Below, piece by piece: positions 26,174 to 35,277 of a stretch of DNA of 64,000 nt; the stretch's first letter is position 1, and the number at the start of each line of letters is the position of its first letter. Both the position numbers and the translations under genes were made by a program. Below the pieces are notes generated by a model. The model had not been told where the DNA came from, made no database searches, and saw only the letters and a list, made by a program, of their open reading frames with translations. Source of the stretch: Halomonas sp. TD01 (GTDB taxonomy: Bacteria; Pseudomonadota; Gammaproteobacteria; Pseudomonadales; Halomonadaceae); NCBI RefSeq assembly GCF_923868895.1, contig NZ_OV350343.1:2108001-2172000 (forward strand), written 5' to 3'.

Positions 26174-28222
26174 TTACATCTGAGAATCTTCCGGCGGTTC
26201 GCCGATAGTGCCAGGCATTGCTTGTACATGGCCCATCTGTTGGCCTGCCAGGGTGAGGAAGTGCAGGTGGCGTTCGTACTCTGCTACGAGGTCACCAATC
26301 ACCTGGCCACGGGTATAGCCGTTCAGGTCTTTATCTTGACCGCCCTCAGCTAAGTACACGTCCAAGCGTACATAGAAGTCGTCATCCGCAGGTATGAAGC
26401 TTGGTGTACGCATGCGGTGCGGACATACCTGATAGACAAAGCTGGTCGCGTCGCCTAGATCGACCTGCAGCGTCAGATTGGGAAGCGACTCGCCATCAAG
26501 ATGCTCCTCGGTCACGTTGGCGGTTTGGCCACGGCTTTCAAGCTCTTGGGCAAATTGCGTCATCGCTGGGCGAATAGAGTGCTGAATGGTTGCCGCGGCA
26601 CCCGCACGGTTAGAGGTATCTAGCGCACGATCCAAACGCTCGCGCCAGTCGCCGCCAGGCGCGCCACCGGCAATCATACGGCGTGCATCGGCCTTGCTGC
26701 CTTCTAGCTTCAGGGCTTTATACATCCCCACCATGACCGCGAAAATTACCAATGAGAAAGGCAGTGCGGTAATCACCACGGCGCTTTGCAGGGCGTTTAG
26801 GCCGCCAGCCATCAACAGAGCAATGGTGATCAAGCCAATCACCACCGACCAGAAAATACGCAGGCGTATCGGGGCATCGTGGTTAACATCACTCAAAATA
26901 GAGGTGAAGTTGGCCAGTACCAGCGCACCGGAGTCTGCAGAAGTAATAAAGAACACAATCCCTAATACCGTTACCACCGCTGCGGTAAGGCCTACGTAAG
27001 GGTAGTACTCAAGCAGTGTATAAAGTGTTGTTTGCGGAGTGTTGAGCGCCTGTTCACCCAGCTCAACCACACCTTGGTTGGCCACCAGTTCAATGCCGCT
27101 GTTACCGAATACCGACATCCACACCATCATAAAGGCCAGTGGAATAAACAGCGCACCGGCGACAAATTCACGAATGGTGCGGCCACGTGAAATGCGTGCC
27201 AAGAACAGGCCGACAAACGGTGTCCAGGCAATCCACCAACCCCAGAAGAAGATAGTCCACCACATTTTCCACTCTTGAGCGCCTTCATCGGCAAATGCGT
27301 AGGTGTCAAAGCTAGCGCCTACAAAGCCCGAGAGGTAGTCACCGGCGTTATTAACCACTTTATCTAGCAATACCAGCGTATCACCTGAAAAGAGTACAAA
27401 TAGCATCAGTGCCAGCGCGAGCAGCATGTTGAACTCAGAGAGTCGGCGGATGCCTTTCTCAACGCCGGTCACCACGGAAATAGTTGCCAAAACCACGACC
27501 AGTACGATCAAAATAACCTGCACGGTAAGAGTTTCTGGCACGCCGAACATATAGGTGAGGCCGTAATTGAGCTGCATCACCCCAATACCCAGGCTAGTGG
27601 CAATACCGAACACGGTGGAGATCACGGCGGTGATATCCACTGCGTTACCAATCGGGCCATGGATACGCTTGCCCAAAATTGGGTAGAGTGCGCTACGGAT
27701 CGCCAGCGGCAAGCGGTGGCGGTAGCTGAAGTAGGCCAAAGCCATACCCATCAACACGTACAGCCCCCAGCCGGAGAGCCCCCAGTGCAGATAGGTTTGA
27801 ACAACGGCGTTACGCATGGCAGCTTGGCTTTCTGGCGTTAAGTCGGGCGGTGCCAGATAGTGGGCAACCGGCTCGGCAACGCTGAAAAACAGCAGGTCAA
27901 TACCGATACCCGCAGCAAACAGCATGGCTGACCATGACAGCAGCGAAAATTCAGGCCGAGAGTGATCTGGGCCAAGGCGAATGCTGCCAAAGCGCGACAT
28001 GCCAATAATCACCACAAATACCAGATAAGCCACAATCGCCAGCATGTAGTACCAGCCGAAGGTTTTACTTACCCAGGCAAGCCCTGCATCGAAAAAAGCG
28101 CCGGCCTGCTCGGTAAACACCATGGTAAGAACCAAGAAGACGAGAATGCCCGCCACACTCCCGTGGAAAACCACGGGATTGAGGCGGTCGCGTGAGGGGA
28201 GGTTGGGGTTGTCTTTCGCCAT
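26174..28222 (-). CDS. betT: BCCT-family choline/betaine transporter, BetT type
   Basis: The 682-residue protein has the 12 membrane helices of the betaine-choline-carnitine transporter family and the helix-8 signature W-W-I-A-W-T-P-F-V-G-L-F-L-A-R-I-S-R-G. The cytoplasmic C-terminal tail of ~170 residues and the total length match E. coli BetT (677 residues), a proton-driven choline importer, rather than shorter BetP/OpuD proteins. Choline uptake supports glycine betaine synthesis in salt stress. No betIBA genes are in the window, but a TetR-type palindrome (TGAACGTTCA) lies about 50 bases upstream of the start. Substrate specificity for choline is inferred from length and similarity. Confidence 0.88.
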   Translation of the reverse strand: MAKDNPNLPSRDRLNPVVFHGSVAGILVFLVLTMVFTEQAGAFFDAGLAWVSKTFGWYYMLAIVAYLVFVVIIGMSRFGSIRLGPDHSRPEFSLLSWSAMLFAAGIGIDLLFFSVAEPVAHYLAPPDLTPESQAAMRNAVVQTYLHWGLSGWGLYVLMGMALAYFSYRHRLPLAIRSALYPILGKRIHGPIGNAVDITAVISTVFGIATSLGIGVMQLNYGLTYMFGVPETLTVQVILIVLVVVLATISVVTGVEKGIRRLSEFNMLLALALMLFVLFSGDTLVLLDKVVNNAGDYLSGFVGASFDTYAFADEGAQEWKMWWTIFFWGWWIAWTPFVGLFLARISRGRTIREFVAGALFIPLAFMMVWMSVFGNSGIELVANQGVVELGEQALNTPQTTLYTLLEYYPYVGLTAAVVTVLGIVFFITSADSGALVLANFTSILSDVNHDAPIRLRIFWSVVIGLITIALLMAGGLNALQSAVVITALPFSLVIFAVMVGMYKALKLEGSKADARRMIAGGAPGGDWRERLDRALDTSNRAGAAATIQHSIRPAMTQFAQELESRGQTANVTEEHLDGESLPNLTLQVDLGDATSFVYQVCPHRMRTPSFIPADDDFYVRLDVYLAEGGQDKDLNGYTRGQVIGDLVAEYERHLHFLTLAGQQMGHVQAMPGTIGEPPEDSQM

Positions 28223-28269
28223 GGAGGCGGACTCCTGTTGTTAAGACAAGGATTAAAAACAGCGTTATT

Positions 28270-28291
28270 TTTGAATGAACGTTCAAATAAA
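28270..28291 (-). promoter_or_regulatory. BetI-like operator candidate upstream of betT
   Basis: TGAACGTTCA at 28276-28285 is a perfect 10-bp palindrome embedded in AT-rich DNA. TetR-family regulators such as BetI bind GAACGTTC-centred palindromes. It lies 54 bases before the betT start, where a repressor would block transcription. Confidence 0.5.
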
Positions 28292-28366
28292 ATACGCGGT
28301 TTAAGTGCTCACTTCAAGTCGACGTGAAGCTTTCAGCCCAACAATTAGAGCGTTTCCCAGGAGTAT

Positions 28367-28395
28367 AGAAACAAAAATGCCCGGCTAAGCCGGGC
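28367..28395 (-). terminator. Terminator of the Spy/CpxP-like gene (minus strand)
   Basis: GCCCGGC (28379-28385) and GCCGGGC (28389-28395) form a 7-bp GC stem with a three-base loop. Read on the minus strand, ATTTTTGTTTC follows the stem. Confidence 0.85.
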
Positions 28396-28426
28396 GTTAG
28401 AGCGGGGTTTGACGTTTAATAAACGC

Positions 28427-28855
28427 TTACTCTGCGGTACTTTCCTCGGCAGACTCGTCGTGGTGTCCGCGACGCTCATGATCGCGCTTGCCATGACTGC
28501 CTTCACCATGTCGGCGCTCGCCATGCTTCTCAGCATGCATGTCGCGCATGGCATCGCGCAGTGCCTGTTGCTCTTCTTCGGTGAGGATCTCGGCCACCTG
28601 AGCCTGATGCTCTTCGCGTAGCGACAGCATGGCATCACGATGTTCAGCGTGTGCTTCGTTTAAGGCAGTTTGTTGCTCTTCGCTTAGTCCGGCGCGCTGA
28701 TAAACTTCCTGGCGGCGCTCTTCCATGCGTTCCTGCATCGCTTCGCGGTCAATACTAGCGCTATTGTGGTGATCTGCATGGGCGCTGAAGGCTAACGGCA
28801 TCAGAGCAACGGTAAGTAGTGCAGGAGCAAATAGTTGGCGTAATGTCATGTTCAT
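28427..28855 (-). CDS. Spy/CpxP-like periplasmic protein
   Basis: The 142-residue protein has a signal peptide (about 1-27, ending A-H-A) and a charged, all-helical mature part. G-L-S-E-E-Q-Q-T-A-L-N and I-L-T-E-E-E-Q-Q-A-L-R form the paired L-T-x-x-Q-type motifs of the Spy/CpxP/ZraP superfamily, which act as periplasmic chaperones or metal-responsive adaptors. The last ~35 residues are rich in His, Glu and Arg, suggesting metal binding. It is transcribed alone with its own terminator and faces the divergent esterase gene across an operator-like palindrome. Confidence 0.8.
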   Translation of the reverse strand: MNMTLRQLFAPALLTVALMPLAFSAHADHHNSASIDREAMQERMEERRQEVYQRAGLSEEQQTALNEAHAEHRDAMLSLREEHQAQVAEILTEEEQQALRDAMRDMHAEKHGERRHGEGSHGKRDHERRGHHDESAEESTAE

Positions 28856-28926
28856 AGCAGACCTCGGAACATTTTAAAAAGTGGCAAGTTGTCGATGTCA
28901 GTATCTTAGGGCTTGGTGTAAAACGT

Positions 28927-28943
28927 TTGCACAAAGTGTGCAA
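28927..28943. promoter_or_regulatory. 17-bp palindromic operator candidate
   Basis: TTGCACA (28927-28933), spacer AAG, TGTGCAA (28937-28943): a perfect inverted repeat in the divergent gap between the Spy-like and esterase genes. A second, weaker pair GTGACC/GGTCAC lies at 28949-28954 and 28971-28976. Confidence 0.5.
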
Positions 28944-29042
28944 CAACCGTGACCTTATCGTAGCTTACGCGGTCACAATTGCTTGGGTGAGGGGCCGTTG
29001 TTTTCAAAACACGTGTTGAAAAGTCGTATTGAGGAGTTTTGA

Positions 29043-29957
29043 ATGCCAGATTTACGCGTTATGCGTCGATACCTAAGCCTAAGCGCACTTGCCCTCTTAA
29101 TTAGCGGCTGTGGTGCAACGCACCAAGTCAGCCAAGGCCTACCTGCCATTGAACAGGGAGCATTGAATGCTCCGCAGACGTTCACCCGACTACCTGCCCA
29201 ACGTTATACGCCCGATGATTGGGCACAAGCATTAAACGCCCAGGTGCTGCTGCCGAATACACCAGACGCAAAGCGGCGACCTGCCGCACTCATTGTCCAT
29301 GGTGGTGGCTGGCGCAATCGTGGTCCTGACGACATGGAGAGTATTGCGGAGCAGTTAGCAGAGCAGGGATATGTGACTGTGAATATTGAACACCGCTTTG
29401 CACCCGAGTACCGATTTCCTGAACAACTGCATGATTTACAGCAGGCAATGACCTGGATTCACAGCAACGCTGAGCGTTGGCAGGTGGATACTAACCGTAT
29501 CGTAGGCGTTGGCTTTTCATCAGGCGCGCATTTGATAAGCCTCCTTGCCCTGGCTGACGATAAAGGCCCGCTTGGCGATCCTTATGGCGGCGAGCAAGCC
29601 CAGTTGGCGGCCGTGTTAGTAGGCGGTCTACCCAGTGACCTGCTGAAGTTTGATGACGGTCGCTTGGTGGTCGACTTTATTGGCGGCACCCGCGCCGAAA
29701 AACCAGAGGCCTATGCACTGGCTTCACCTGCGCGGCAAATCACCCCTCAGGCGCCACCGTTTTTTCTGTTTCATGGCAGTTGGGATCAGCTAGTACCCGT
29801 TGATCATGCGACTGACTTCTATCAAGCACTCCAGGCTCAGGGCACCGAAAGTGAGCTTTACTTACAGCGTGGCTACGGCCATTTTGCCAGCTTCCTACTT
29901 CGCGGCAGTGCTATTGAAGCCGGTATCGCCTTTTTGAATCGTCAGGTTCAGCCGTAG
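29043..29957 (+). CDS. Alpha/beta-hydrolase lipoprotein (esterase/lipase, BD-FAE-like)
   Basis: The 304-residue protein has a lipoprotein signal with lipobox L-I-S-G-C (cysteine at about residue 24), so it should be membrane-anchored in the periplasm. The hydrolase core has the oxyanion motif V-H-G-G-G-W, the nucleophile elbow G-F-S-S-G-A-H and a C-terminal histidine in Y-G-H-F-A-S. This matches carboxylesterases of the HSL/BD-FAE type. The natural substrate is unknown. GAGGAG precedes the start. It is transcribed alone and convergent with the response regulator gene. Confidence 0.85.
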   Translation: MPDLRVMRRYLSLSALALLISGCGATHQVSQGLPAIEQGALNAPQTFTRLPAQRYTPDDWAQALNAQVLLPNTPDAKRRPAALIVHGGGWRNRGPDDMESIAEQLAEQGYVTVNIEHRFAPEYRFPEQLHDLQQAMTWIHSNAERWQVDTNRIVGVGFSSGAHLISLLALADDKGPLGDPYGGEQAQLAAVLVGGLPSDLLKFDDGRLVVDFIGGTRAEKPEAYALASPARQITPQAPPFFLFHGSWDQLVPVDHATDFYQALQAQGTESELYLQRGYGHFASFLLRGSAIEAGIAFLNRQVQP

Positions 29958-29996
29958 ATAGTAAATAAAAGATAGTACATAAAAGATAGCAAATAG
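29957..29996. repeat. 14-bp tandem repeat, three imperfect copies
   Basis: GATAGTAAATAAAA (29957-29970), GATAGTACATAAAA (29971-29984) and GATAGCAAATAG (29985-29996) fill the gap between the convergent esterase and regulator genes. The first base overlaps the esterase stop codon. Confidence 0.85.
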
Positions 29997-30001
29997 ACGG
30001 T

Positions 30002-30721
30002 TTATCCTTCTGGTTGATACTTGTAACCGACTCCGTAAACGGAGCGGATGATCTCCAGCTCGGGGAGCGCTTCATGGATTTTTTTGCGTAGCTTCTTAAT
30101 GTGGCTGTCCACGGTGCGTTCCGAGACAATGCGGTTATCCCGGTACATGTGATCCATCAACTGCTCGCGACTGAAGATACGTCCTGGAGATTGCATCATA
30201 ACGCGCAACAGTTGGAATTCTACGGCGGTGAGGCCGAGGTCGTGCCCATTAGCAAGCGCCTGCCAGCCTTCTTCATCGAGTGTCACCGGCGCTTGTTTGG
30301 TGAAGTCGTGCGCGTCATCGGCCTGCGCCGCGGCGTGGCTACGGCGTAGTACGGCTTTTACGCGGGCAACCACTTCGCGAGGGCTAAAGGGTTTGCAAAC
30401 ATAGTCGTCTGCACCTAGCTCCAAGCCTAGTAAACGATCAACTTCTTCGACTTTCGCGGTCACCATAATAATTGGCAGGTTGGGGCACTGTTGACGAATT
30501 TCTCGACACAACGTTAGTCCATCTTTACCTGGAAGCATCACATCTAGCAGTACTAATGCCGGGGTGTGCTGGGTAAGCCAGGGCATAACGTCGTTGCCGT
30601 TGGCAATAATGGTTGCCGCAAAATTATTGTTTTCCAGGTAGTCCGCCATTAGCCGGGCAATTTTAGGTTCATCCTCAACAATAAGCAGTGAGGCGTCCTG
30701 GGGTGGGATATTCTCAGACAT
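30002..30721 (-). CDS. baeR: OmpR-family response regulator, BaeR-like
   Basis: The 239-residue regulator has a receiver with acidic pocket V-E-D-E-P-K and phospho-acceptor D60 in L-L-D-V-M-L-P-G-K-D-G. A winged helix of the PhoB/OmpR type follows (L-T-A-V-E-F-Q-L-L-R-V-M, then R-T-V-D-S-H-I-K-K-L-R-K-K-I). The sequence around D-Y-V-C-K-P-F-S-P-R-E-V-V-A-R-V resembles BaeR, which controls RND efflux in enterobacteria. It starts 33 bases after its kinase at the end of the RND operon, so it probably autoregulates that operon. Confidence 0.88.
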   Translation of the reverse strand: MSENIPPQDASLLIVEDEPKIARLMADYLENNNFAATIIANGNDVMPWLTQHTPALVLLDVMLPGKDGLTLCREIRQQCPNLPIIMVTAKVEEVDRLLGLELGADDYVCKPFSPREVVARVKAVLRRSHAAAQADDAHDFTKQAPVTLDEEGWQALANGHDLGLTAVEFQLLRVMMQSPGRIFSREQLMDHMYRDNRIVSERTVDSHIKKLRKKIHEALPELEIIRSVYGVGYKYQPEG

Positions 30722-30754
30722 AGTCAGCTCGCTTGGGTTAGGAAGTAATTGACG

Positions 30755-32179
30755 TTAAGAAGCAATAAACAGCGGAAAGCGCAGCGTCCATTTCAAGCCG
30801 CCAAGCTCAGAGGCGCCAGGCGAAAGTATGCCGCCATGGGCATTAACTAATGCGCTGGCAATGGAGAGTCCCAGCCCGCTGCCACCACTTGCGCGGTTAC
30901 GTGAGCCTTCCACGCGATACAGGCGTTCGGTTAAGCGTGAAAGCTCGCTTTCAGGCACGCCTGGGGAGCTGTCTTCCCAGGTAATCACGGCGTGGCCAGA
31001 TACGCAGGTTAACGAAACACGTAGCTCACCTGGGGGCTGTGTATAGGCGCAGCTATTATCTAGCAGGTTGCTCCATAGCTGTCGCAGGCGCTGGGCATCC
31101 CCTTGTATCATGATGCCGGGGGTAAGCTGGCTTGACAGTGTCAGGCCGCTCTCTTCTAGCCAGCGGTCGGCGTCGGATAAACGGCCTTTCAAGCTTTCGC
31201 TGAGGTTCATTGGGGCTAGCTGAATATCTAATGCGCCTGCATCACTTTGAGAAAGCAGTCTCAGGTCAGTAACTAACCGTTCCAGTTGTGCCACTTCCTG
31301 GGCAAGTGAGCCAAGATTTTCCTGGTTTAACGGGCGAATGCCATCCTGCATTGCCTCGATTTCGCCACGCAGCACTGCCAACGGGGTGCGCAGCTCATGC
31401 GCCGTGTCAGACACCCATCGTGCTCGGGCGTCGCGGCTAGCTTCTAAGGTGGCCGCCAGGACGTTGAAGTCGCGCGCTAAACTGGAAAGTTCATCGCGAC
31501 CGCGTTCTGACAACCGGGTGTGATAATCGCCTTCGGTCAAGCGTAGCGTTGCGCCTGCTAATGCTCGGGTGCGTCGCCCTAACCACCAAGAAAGCCCGCC
31601 CGCTAGTAAGAGCGATGCTAATCCAAGTGAAACAACAATAAGCACTAAGTTGCGTTGTTGGCGTTCTAAAAAGCGGCTTTCCATGCGCTCCATCATATCT
31701 TGCGGAGGGCGAAAGCCGAGTTCACCAATTGGTTCACTGTTACCGCTTGGGGTCATGTCGCTATACAGGGTGAGCCATCGCCAACCGTTTGATCCCCGAG
31801 CAGTATCAACAGGAGGGACAACAAAGCGGCCGTCGCTATTGCGTAAAGCAAAGTCCTGAGCCTCCCCCAGGGGGGAAGGGCGGTCACGGTGTTCCTGGCC
31901 AAGCTCAAAGCGCACAATATAGGGCCAGCGTTCTGGGGATTGCTCCAACCACCCCCAACTGCCCTGGGTTTCCCAGCGAGTAATGAGCCCATCTGCCAGT
32001 AGCGTAGCGCGCCGCTCTTGGGCTTGATTTAGATATTCTAAAAAACCGCGATCGATACTGTAAGTCACCGCTAAAAACACGCTCGCTGCAATGGCTACGT
32101 TAACGCTTAAAATAGCCACAAAAAGCTTGAGACCCAGTCGGGAGGGCCGCCACTGGCGTAGCGAAGCGAGCAGTTGCAT
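30755..32179 (-). CDS. baeS: Sensor histidine kinase, BaeS-like
   Basis: The 474-residue kinase has helix 1 (about 19-41), a ~135-residue periplasmic sensor, helix 2 (about 178-200), a HAMP linker, and HisKA with H261 in D-T-A-H-E-L-R-T-P-L-A-V-L-R-G-E-I-E-A. A HATPase domain ends it (W-S-N-L-L-D-N-S-C-A-Y-T, G-G-S-G-L-G-L-S-I). The A-H-E-L-R-T-P-L-A-V-L-R-G motif is that of BaeS, an envelope-stress sensor. The start overlaps the RND permease stop by one base (TAATG), so efflux pump and sensor are translated together. Confidence 0.88.
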   Translation of the reverse strand: MQLLASLRQWRPSRLGLKLFVAILSVNVAIAASVFLAVTYSIDRGFLEYLNQAQERRATLLADGLITRWETQGSWGWLEQSPERWPYIVRFELGQEHRDRPSPLGEAQDFALRNSDGRFVVPPVDTARGSNGWRWLTLYSDMTPSGNSEPIGELGFRPPQDMMERMESRFLERQQRNLVLIVVSLGLASLLLAGGLSWWLGRRTRALAGATLRLTEGDYHTRLSERGRDELSSLARDFNVLAATLEASRDARARWVSDTAHELRTPLAVLRGEIEAMQDGIRPLNQENLGSLAQEVAQLERLVTDLRLLSQSDAGALDIQLAPMNLSESLKGRLSDADRWLEESGLTLSSQLTPGIMIQGDAQRLRQLWSNLLDNSCAYTQPPGELRVSLTCVSGHAVITWEDSSPGVPESELSRLTERLYRVEGSRNRASGGSGLGLSIASALVNAHGGILSPGASELGGLKWTLRFPLFIAS

Positions 32180-35100
32180 TAGCTGACTCCCTCATGGCTT
32201 GGTTGGGGTGGCTTGCTGAGTCGTTCACGCAGGTTTTCTAAACCCAGGTAGAGGCAGGGCACTACCAGCAACAAGATGACCGTGGCGAATAACATTCCGA
32301 ACCCTAGCGAAATGGCCATGGGTATCATAAAGCGCGCCTGGCGAGAGGTTTCTAGAATCATCGGTGCCAAGCCTAAAAACGTGGTGAGTGTCGTCATCAT
32401 AATTGGCCGTAAGCGGCGAGTCGCCGCGGCGACGATTGCTTCGCGGGCATCCATGCCCTCACGACGCTTACGGTTAGCATAGTCAATCAGTACTAGGGCA
32501 TCGTTAATCACCACGCCGGAAAGTGCCAGCATACCGAGTAGGCTGATAATCGATAGCCCGAACCCCATGAGCATGTGACCTGCAACGGCCCCGACAATAC
32601 CAAATGGAATAGCGGCTAGTACCAGTAGTGGCTGAAGGTAACTGCGGAAAGGAATAGCTAATAGCGCATACAGCGCGGCCAGCATTAGCCACATGGCATT
32701 GCGTAGCGTGGCTAAATTGTCGGCGGTATCTTGTTGCCGCCCACCCATGCTCACTTCAAGCCCTGACCAGGTATTGCTAAGGGTGGGGAAAACATCTTCC
32801 TGCAGCGTGGCTAGCACTTGATTAATCGCTTGGTCTCCTTCCGAGTCAGCGGTAACCGTAATGATCCGCCGACCATCGATGCGTTGAAGACTGCTAGAAG
32901 CTTGGCTCAACGTGATATCTGCCACGCGTGATAACGGGACGCTTAGGCCGTCAGGCGTCTGGATCGGCAGCCGATAAAGCTCATTGAGGCTGTCGCGATC
33001 TTGCTCTGGCAGGCGTACCTCAACGCTGACTTCTCGACGGCCAATAAATTGTTCTATGGCAGTGGCACCCTGTAGCGGGCCGCGTAGCGCCTGGGCTAGG
33101 TCGTTCCCTGTTAGCCCTAACGCGCGCCCTTCGGCAGATAGGCGCATTTCAAGCTGCGGTTTGCCGTCTCCCAGTCCGCTATCGATATCGGTTAAACCAT
33201 ATTCGGCTAGTAGTTCAGCCAGTTGCGCAGCAGCCGCTTCTAACACTTGGGTGTTTGGGTGGGATAAACGCAGGCTCAGCGCTGCACCACTACCAGGGCC
33301 ACCGAAGTCTGACTCGAAGCGCACAGATTGCGCGCCGACTAAATCACCCGTTAAGTCGCGCCACTCCTGGGCAATTCGAGATGGAGGCCAGGCATCTAAA
33401 CTTTCTCTGGCGATATCTAAACGCACTTGCAAGCTTTCACCATCCAAGCGGCTGCGGGTACTGCTAAAACTGAGGGTTGCCTCGCGTTCGCTAAGTTGCT
33501 CGGCGGCATTCAGCAACTGCTGGCTCAATTCGCGGCTAACGCTAATGTTGCTGCCAATCGGTAGGGTAACGCTGGCCTGAACTTGGTCAGATTCCACCCT
33601 GGGCATGAGTGAAAAGCCAAGTCGGCCACTCATTGCCCAGGCCAGCGCGACGCATAGCAAGGCAACGCCCAGGGAGACCGTCAGCAGGCGTTGATTAAGC
33701 GCACGCTGTAAAAACGGTTCAAACTGCTGGTAAGTGAAGTGATGCAGGCCCTTTTGCATACGTAAACGAACGGCTTCAATGGGGCGCTGCCATACGGGTG
33801 TTTTGCGGGGTTTGCTGGCGTGGGCGAGATGGGCGGGCAGTATAAACAGAGCTTCCACGAGAGAAATAATAAATACCGTGATAACGACTACCGGCACGGT
33901 AGCAAAAATAAGCCCTAAAAAACCGGGTAAAAACAGTAGCGGCAGGAATGCAACAATATTGGACAGAATCGCGAAGGTAAGCGGTGTGGCGATCTCTTGA
34001 GCACCTTTCACCGCGGCATCGCGCAGGGAATAGCCCTGCTCCCGGTAGCTGTAAATATTCTCACCGACCATAATGGCATCGTCCACGACGATGCCAAGGG
34101 CGATAATAAAGGCGAACATCGACATCATATTGAGTGAGACGCCAATCCAAGGTAGAAACAGCATTGCACCCAAAAATGCCGTCGGAATGCCCAGCGTTAC
34201 CCAGAAGGCCAGCCGAGCCTCAAGAAACAGTGCCATGAGAATCAGTACCAGTGCTAAGCCCATCCAGGCGTTTTTGAGCAGCAGGTTCAGGCGATCTTCG
34301 TAGATTTCTGAGCTGTCTCTGGAAATATCCAGGCGTACCCCGTTGGGCAGGTTGGCGCGCAGCCGCTCCAGCTCACCGTAGACGGCTTGTGAGATACTGG
34401 TCGGCGTTTGATCGCCAATCTGATAAATATCTACCGATAAGCCCGGCTCGCCGTTGTAAAACTCCTCGCGATCGGTTTCGGCAAAGCCTTCTCTTACGCG
34501 CGCAATATCGCTCAGTACAACGGGAGAACCTTGGGCGGTGGTGAGAATGGGGAGTGCGGCAAACTCATCCGCACTGTTGCGGCGTCCTTGGTAGCGAATC
34601 AACCACTCGCCTTCGGCGGTAGTGAGCTGGCCACTGGCAAGATCAAGTGCTTCTGCGGCAATTCGACTGGCAAGTTGTTGATGATCTAACCCAAAGCGCT
34701 CAATGGCTTCCTCATCCAAAAGCACTTGGATTTCACGTTCGCGATTGCCGGAGAGCTCTGCGCGAGAAATGCCGCTAGTAGACTGTAGCTCGGCGCGCAC
34801 ATCTTCGGCGGCGTCATGAAGTGCGGCTAAACTCACCGAGCCATACACTTGTAGGCTCACCACGCTGCGAGAGCGGCCAGCTAGGGTAAAACGCGGTGGA
34901 TCCGCTGCGTTAGGCAAAGTCGTGATGGCATTCACGGCTTGCTGGATATCCTGATAGGCCCGCATCACGTCAACGCCATCGATCAGCGTGGCGCTGACTA
35001 CGCCGCTACCTTCGCCAGCGCTGGCGGTTAATTCATCGATGCCTTCCACGTCGGCAATGGCAGCTTCAACTGGTAGCAGCAAACTTTGCTCAACATCTTC

Positions 35101-35277
35101 CGGCGTGGCACCAGGATAGCTGATGCTAACTTGGATGATTTCCGTTTCAAATTCCGGGAAAACCTCTTTCTTGATGGCCAGGGATGCCATTAAACCGCCG
35201 ACGATAAATAGCACCATCATCAGGTTAGGGGCAACGCCATGGTCGACCATCCAGGCGAGTGGGCCACGGCGAATCAT
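32179..35277 (-). CDS. RND efflux transporter permease subunit
   Basis: The 1032-residue inner-membrane pump is a full AcrB-class protein with two sets of six helices and two large periplasmic loops. Family features are P-N-L-M-M-V-L-F-I-V-G-G in helix 1, S-Y-P-G-A-T-P-E-D-V-E-Q, and the proton-relay helix 4 region G-I-V-V-D-D-A-I-M-V-G-E-N with paired aspartates. The second-half helix G-V-V-I-N-D-A-L-V-L-I-D-Y-A-N is also present. The sequence resembles the less-characterised clade often paired with a single HlyD adaptor rather than AcrB itself. It overlaps its adaptor gene by four bases. No outer-membrane factor is encoded nearby, so a TolC-like protein must come from elsewhere. Confidence 0.93.
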   Translation of the reverse strand: MIRRGPLAWMVDHGVAPNLMMVLFIVGGLMASLAIKKEVFPEFETEIIQVSISYPGATPEDVEQSLLLPVEAAIADVEGIDELTASAGEGSGVVSATLIDGVDVMRAYQDIQQAVNAITTLPNAADPPRFTLAGRSRSVVSLQVYGSVSLAALHDAAEDVRAELQSTSGISRAELSGNREREIQVLLDEEAIERFGLDHQQLASRIAAEALDLASGQLTTAEGEWLIRYQGRRNSADEFAALPILTTAQGSPVVLSDIARVREGFAETDREEFYNGEPGLSVDIYQIGDQTPTSISQAVYGELERLRANLPNGVRLDISRDSSEIYEDRLNLLLKNAWMGLALVLILMALFLEARLAFWVTLGIPTAFLGAMLFLPWIGVSLNMMSMFAFIIALGIVVDDAIMVGENIYSYREQGYSLRDAAVKGAQEIATPLTFAILSNIVAFLPLLFLPGFLGLIFATVPVVVITVFIISLVEALFILPAHLAHASKPRKTPVWQRPIEAVRLRMQKGLHHFTYQQFEPFLQRALNQRLLTVSLGVALLCVALAWAMSGRLGFSLMPRVESDQVQASVTLPIGSNISVSRELSQQLLNAAEQLSEREATLSFSSTRSRLDGESLQVRLDIARESLDAWPPSRIAQEWRDLTGDLVGAQSVRFESDFGGPGSGAALSLRLSHPNTQVLEAAAAQLAELLAEYGLTDIDSGLGDGKPQLEMRLSAEGRALGLTGNDLAQALRGPLQGATAIEQFIGRREVSVEVRLPEQDRDSLNELYRLPIQTPDGLSVPLSRVADITLSQASSSLQRIDGRRIITVTADSEGDQAINQVLATLQEDVFPTLSNTWSGLEVSMGGRQQDTADNLATLRNAMWLMLAALYALLAIPFRSYLQPLLVLAAIPFGIVGAVAGHMLMGFGLSIISLLGMLALSGVVINDALVLIDYANRKRREGMDAREAIVAAATRRLRPIMMTTLTTFLGLAPMILETSRQARFMIPMAISLGFGMLFATVILLLVVPCLYLGLENLRERLSKPPQPSHEGVS

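Noticed and set aside
32984..33580. A 198-codon plus-strand frame inside the RND permease gene
   Set aside because: Low-complexity Ser/Arg-rich translation and complete overlap with the RND gene.
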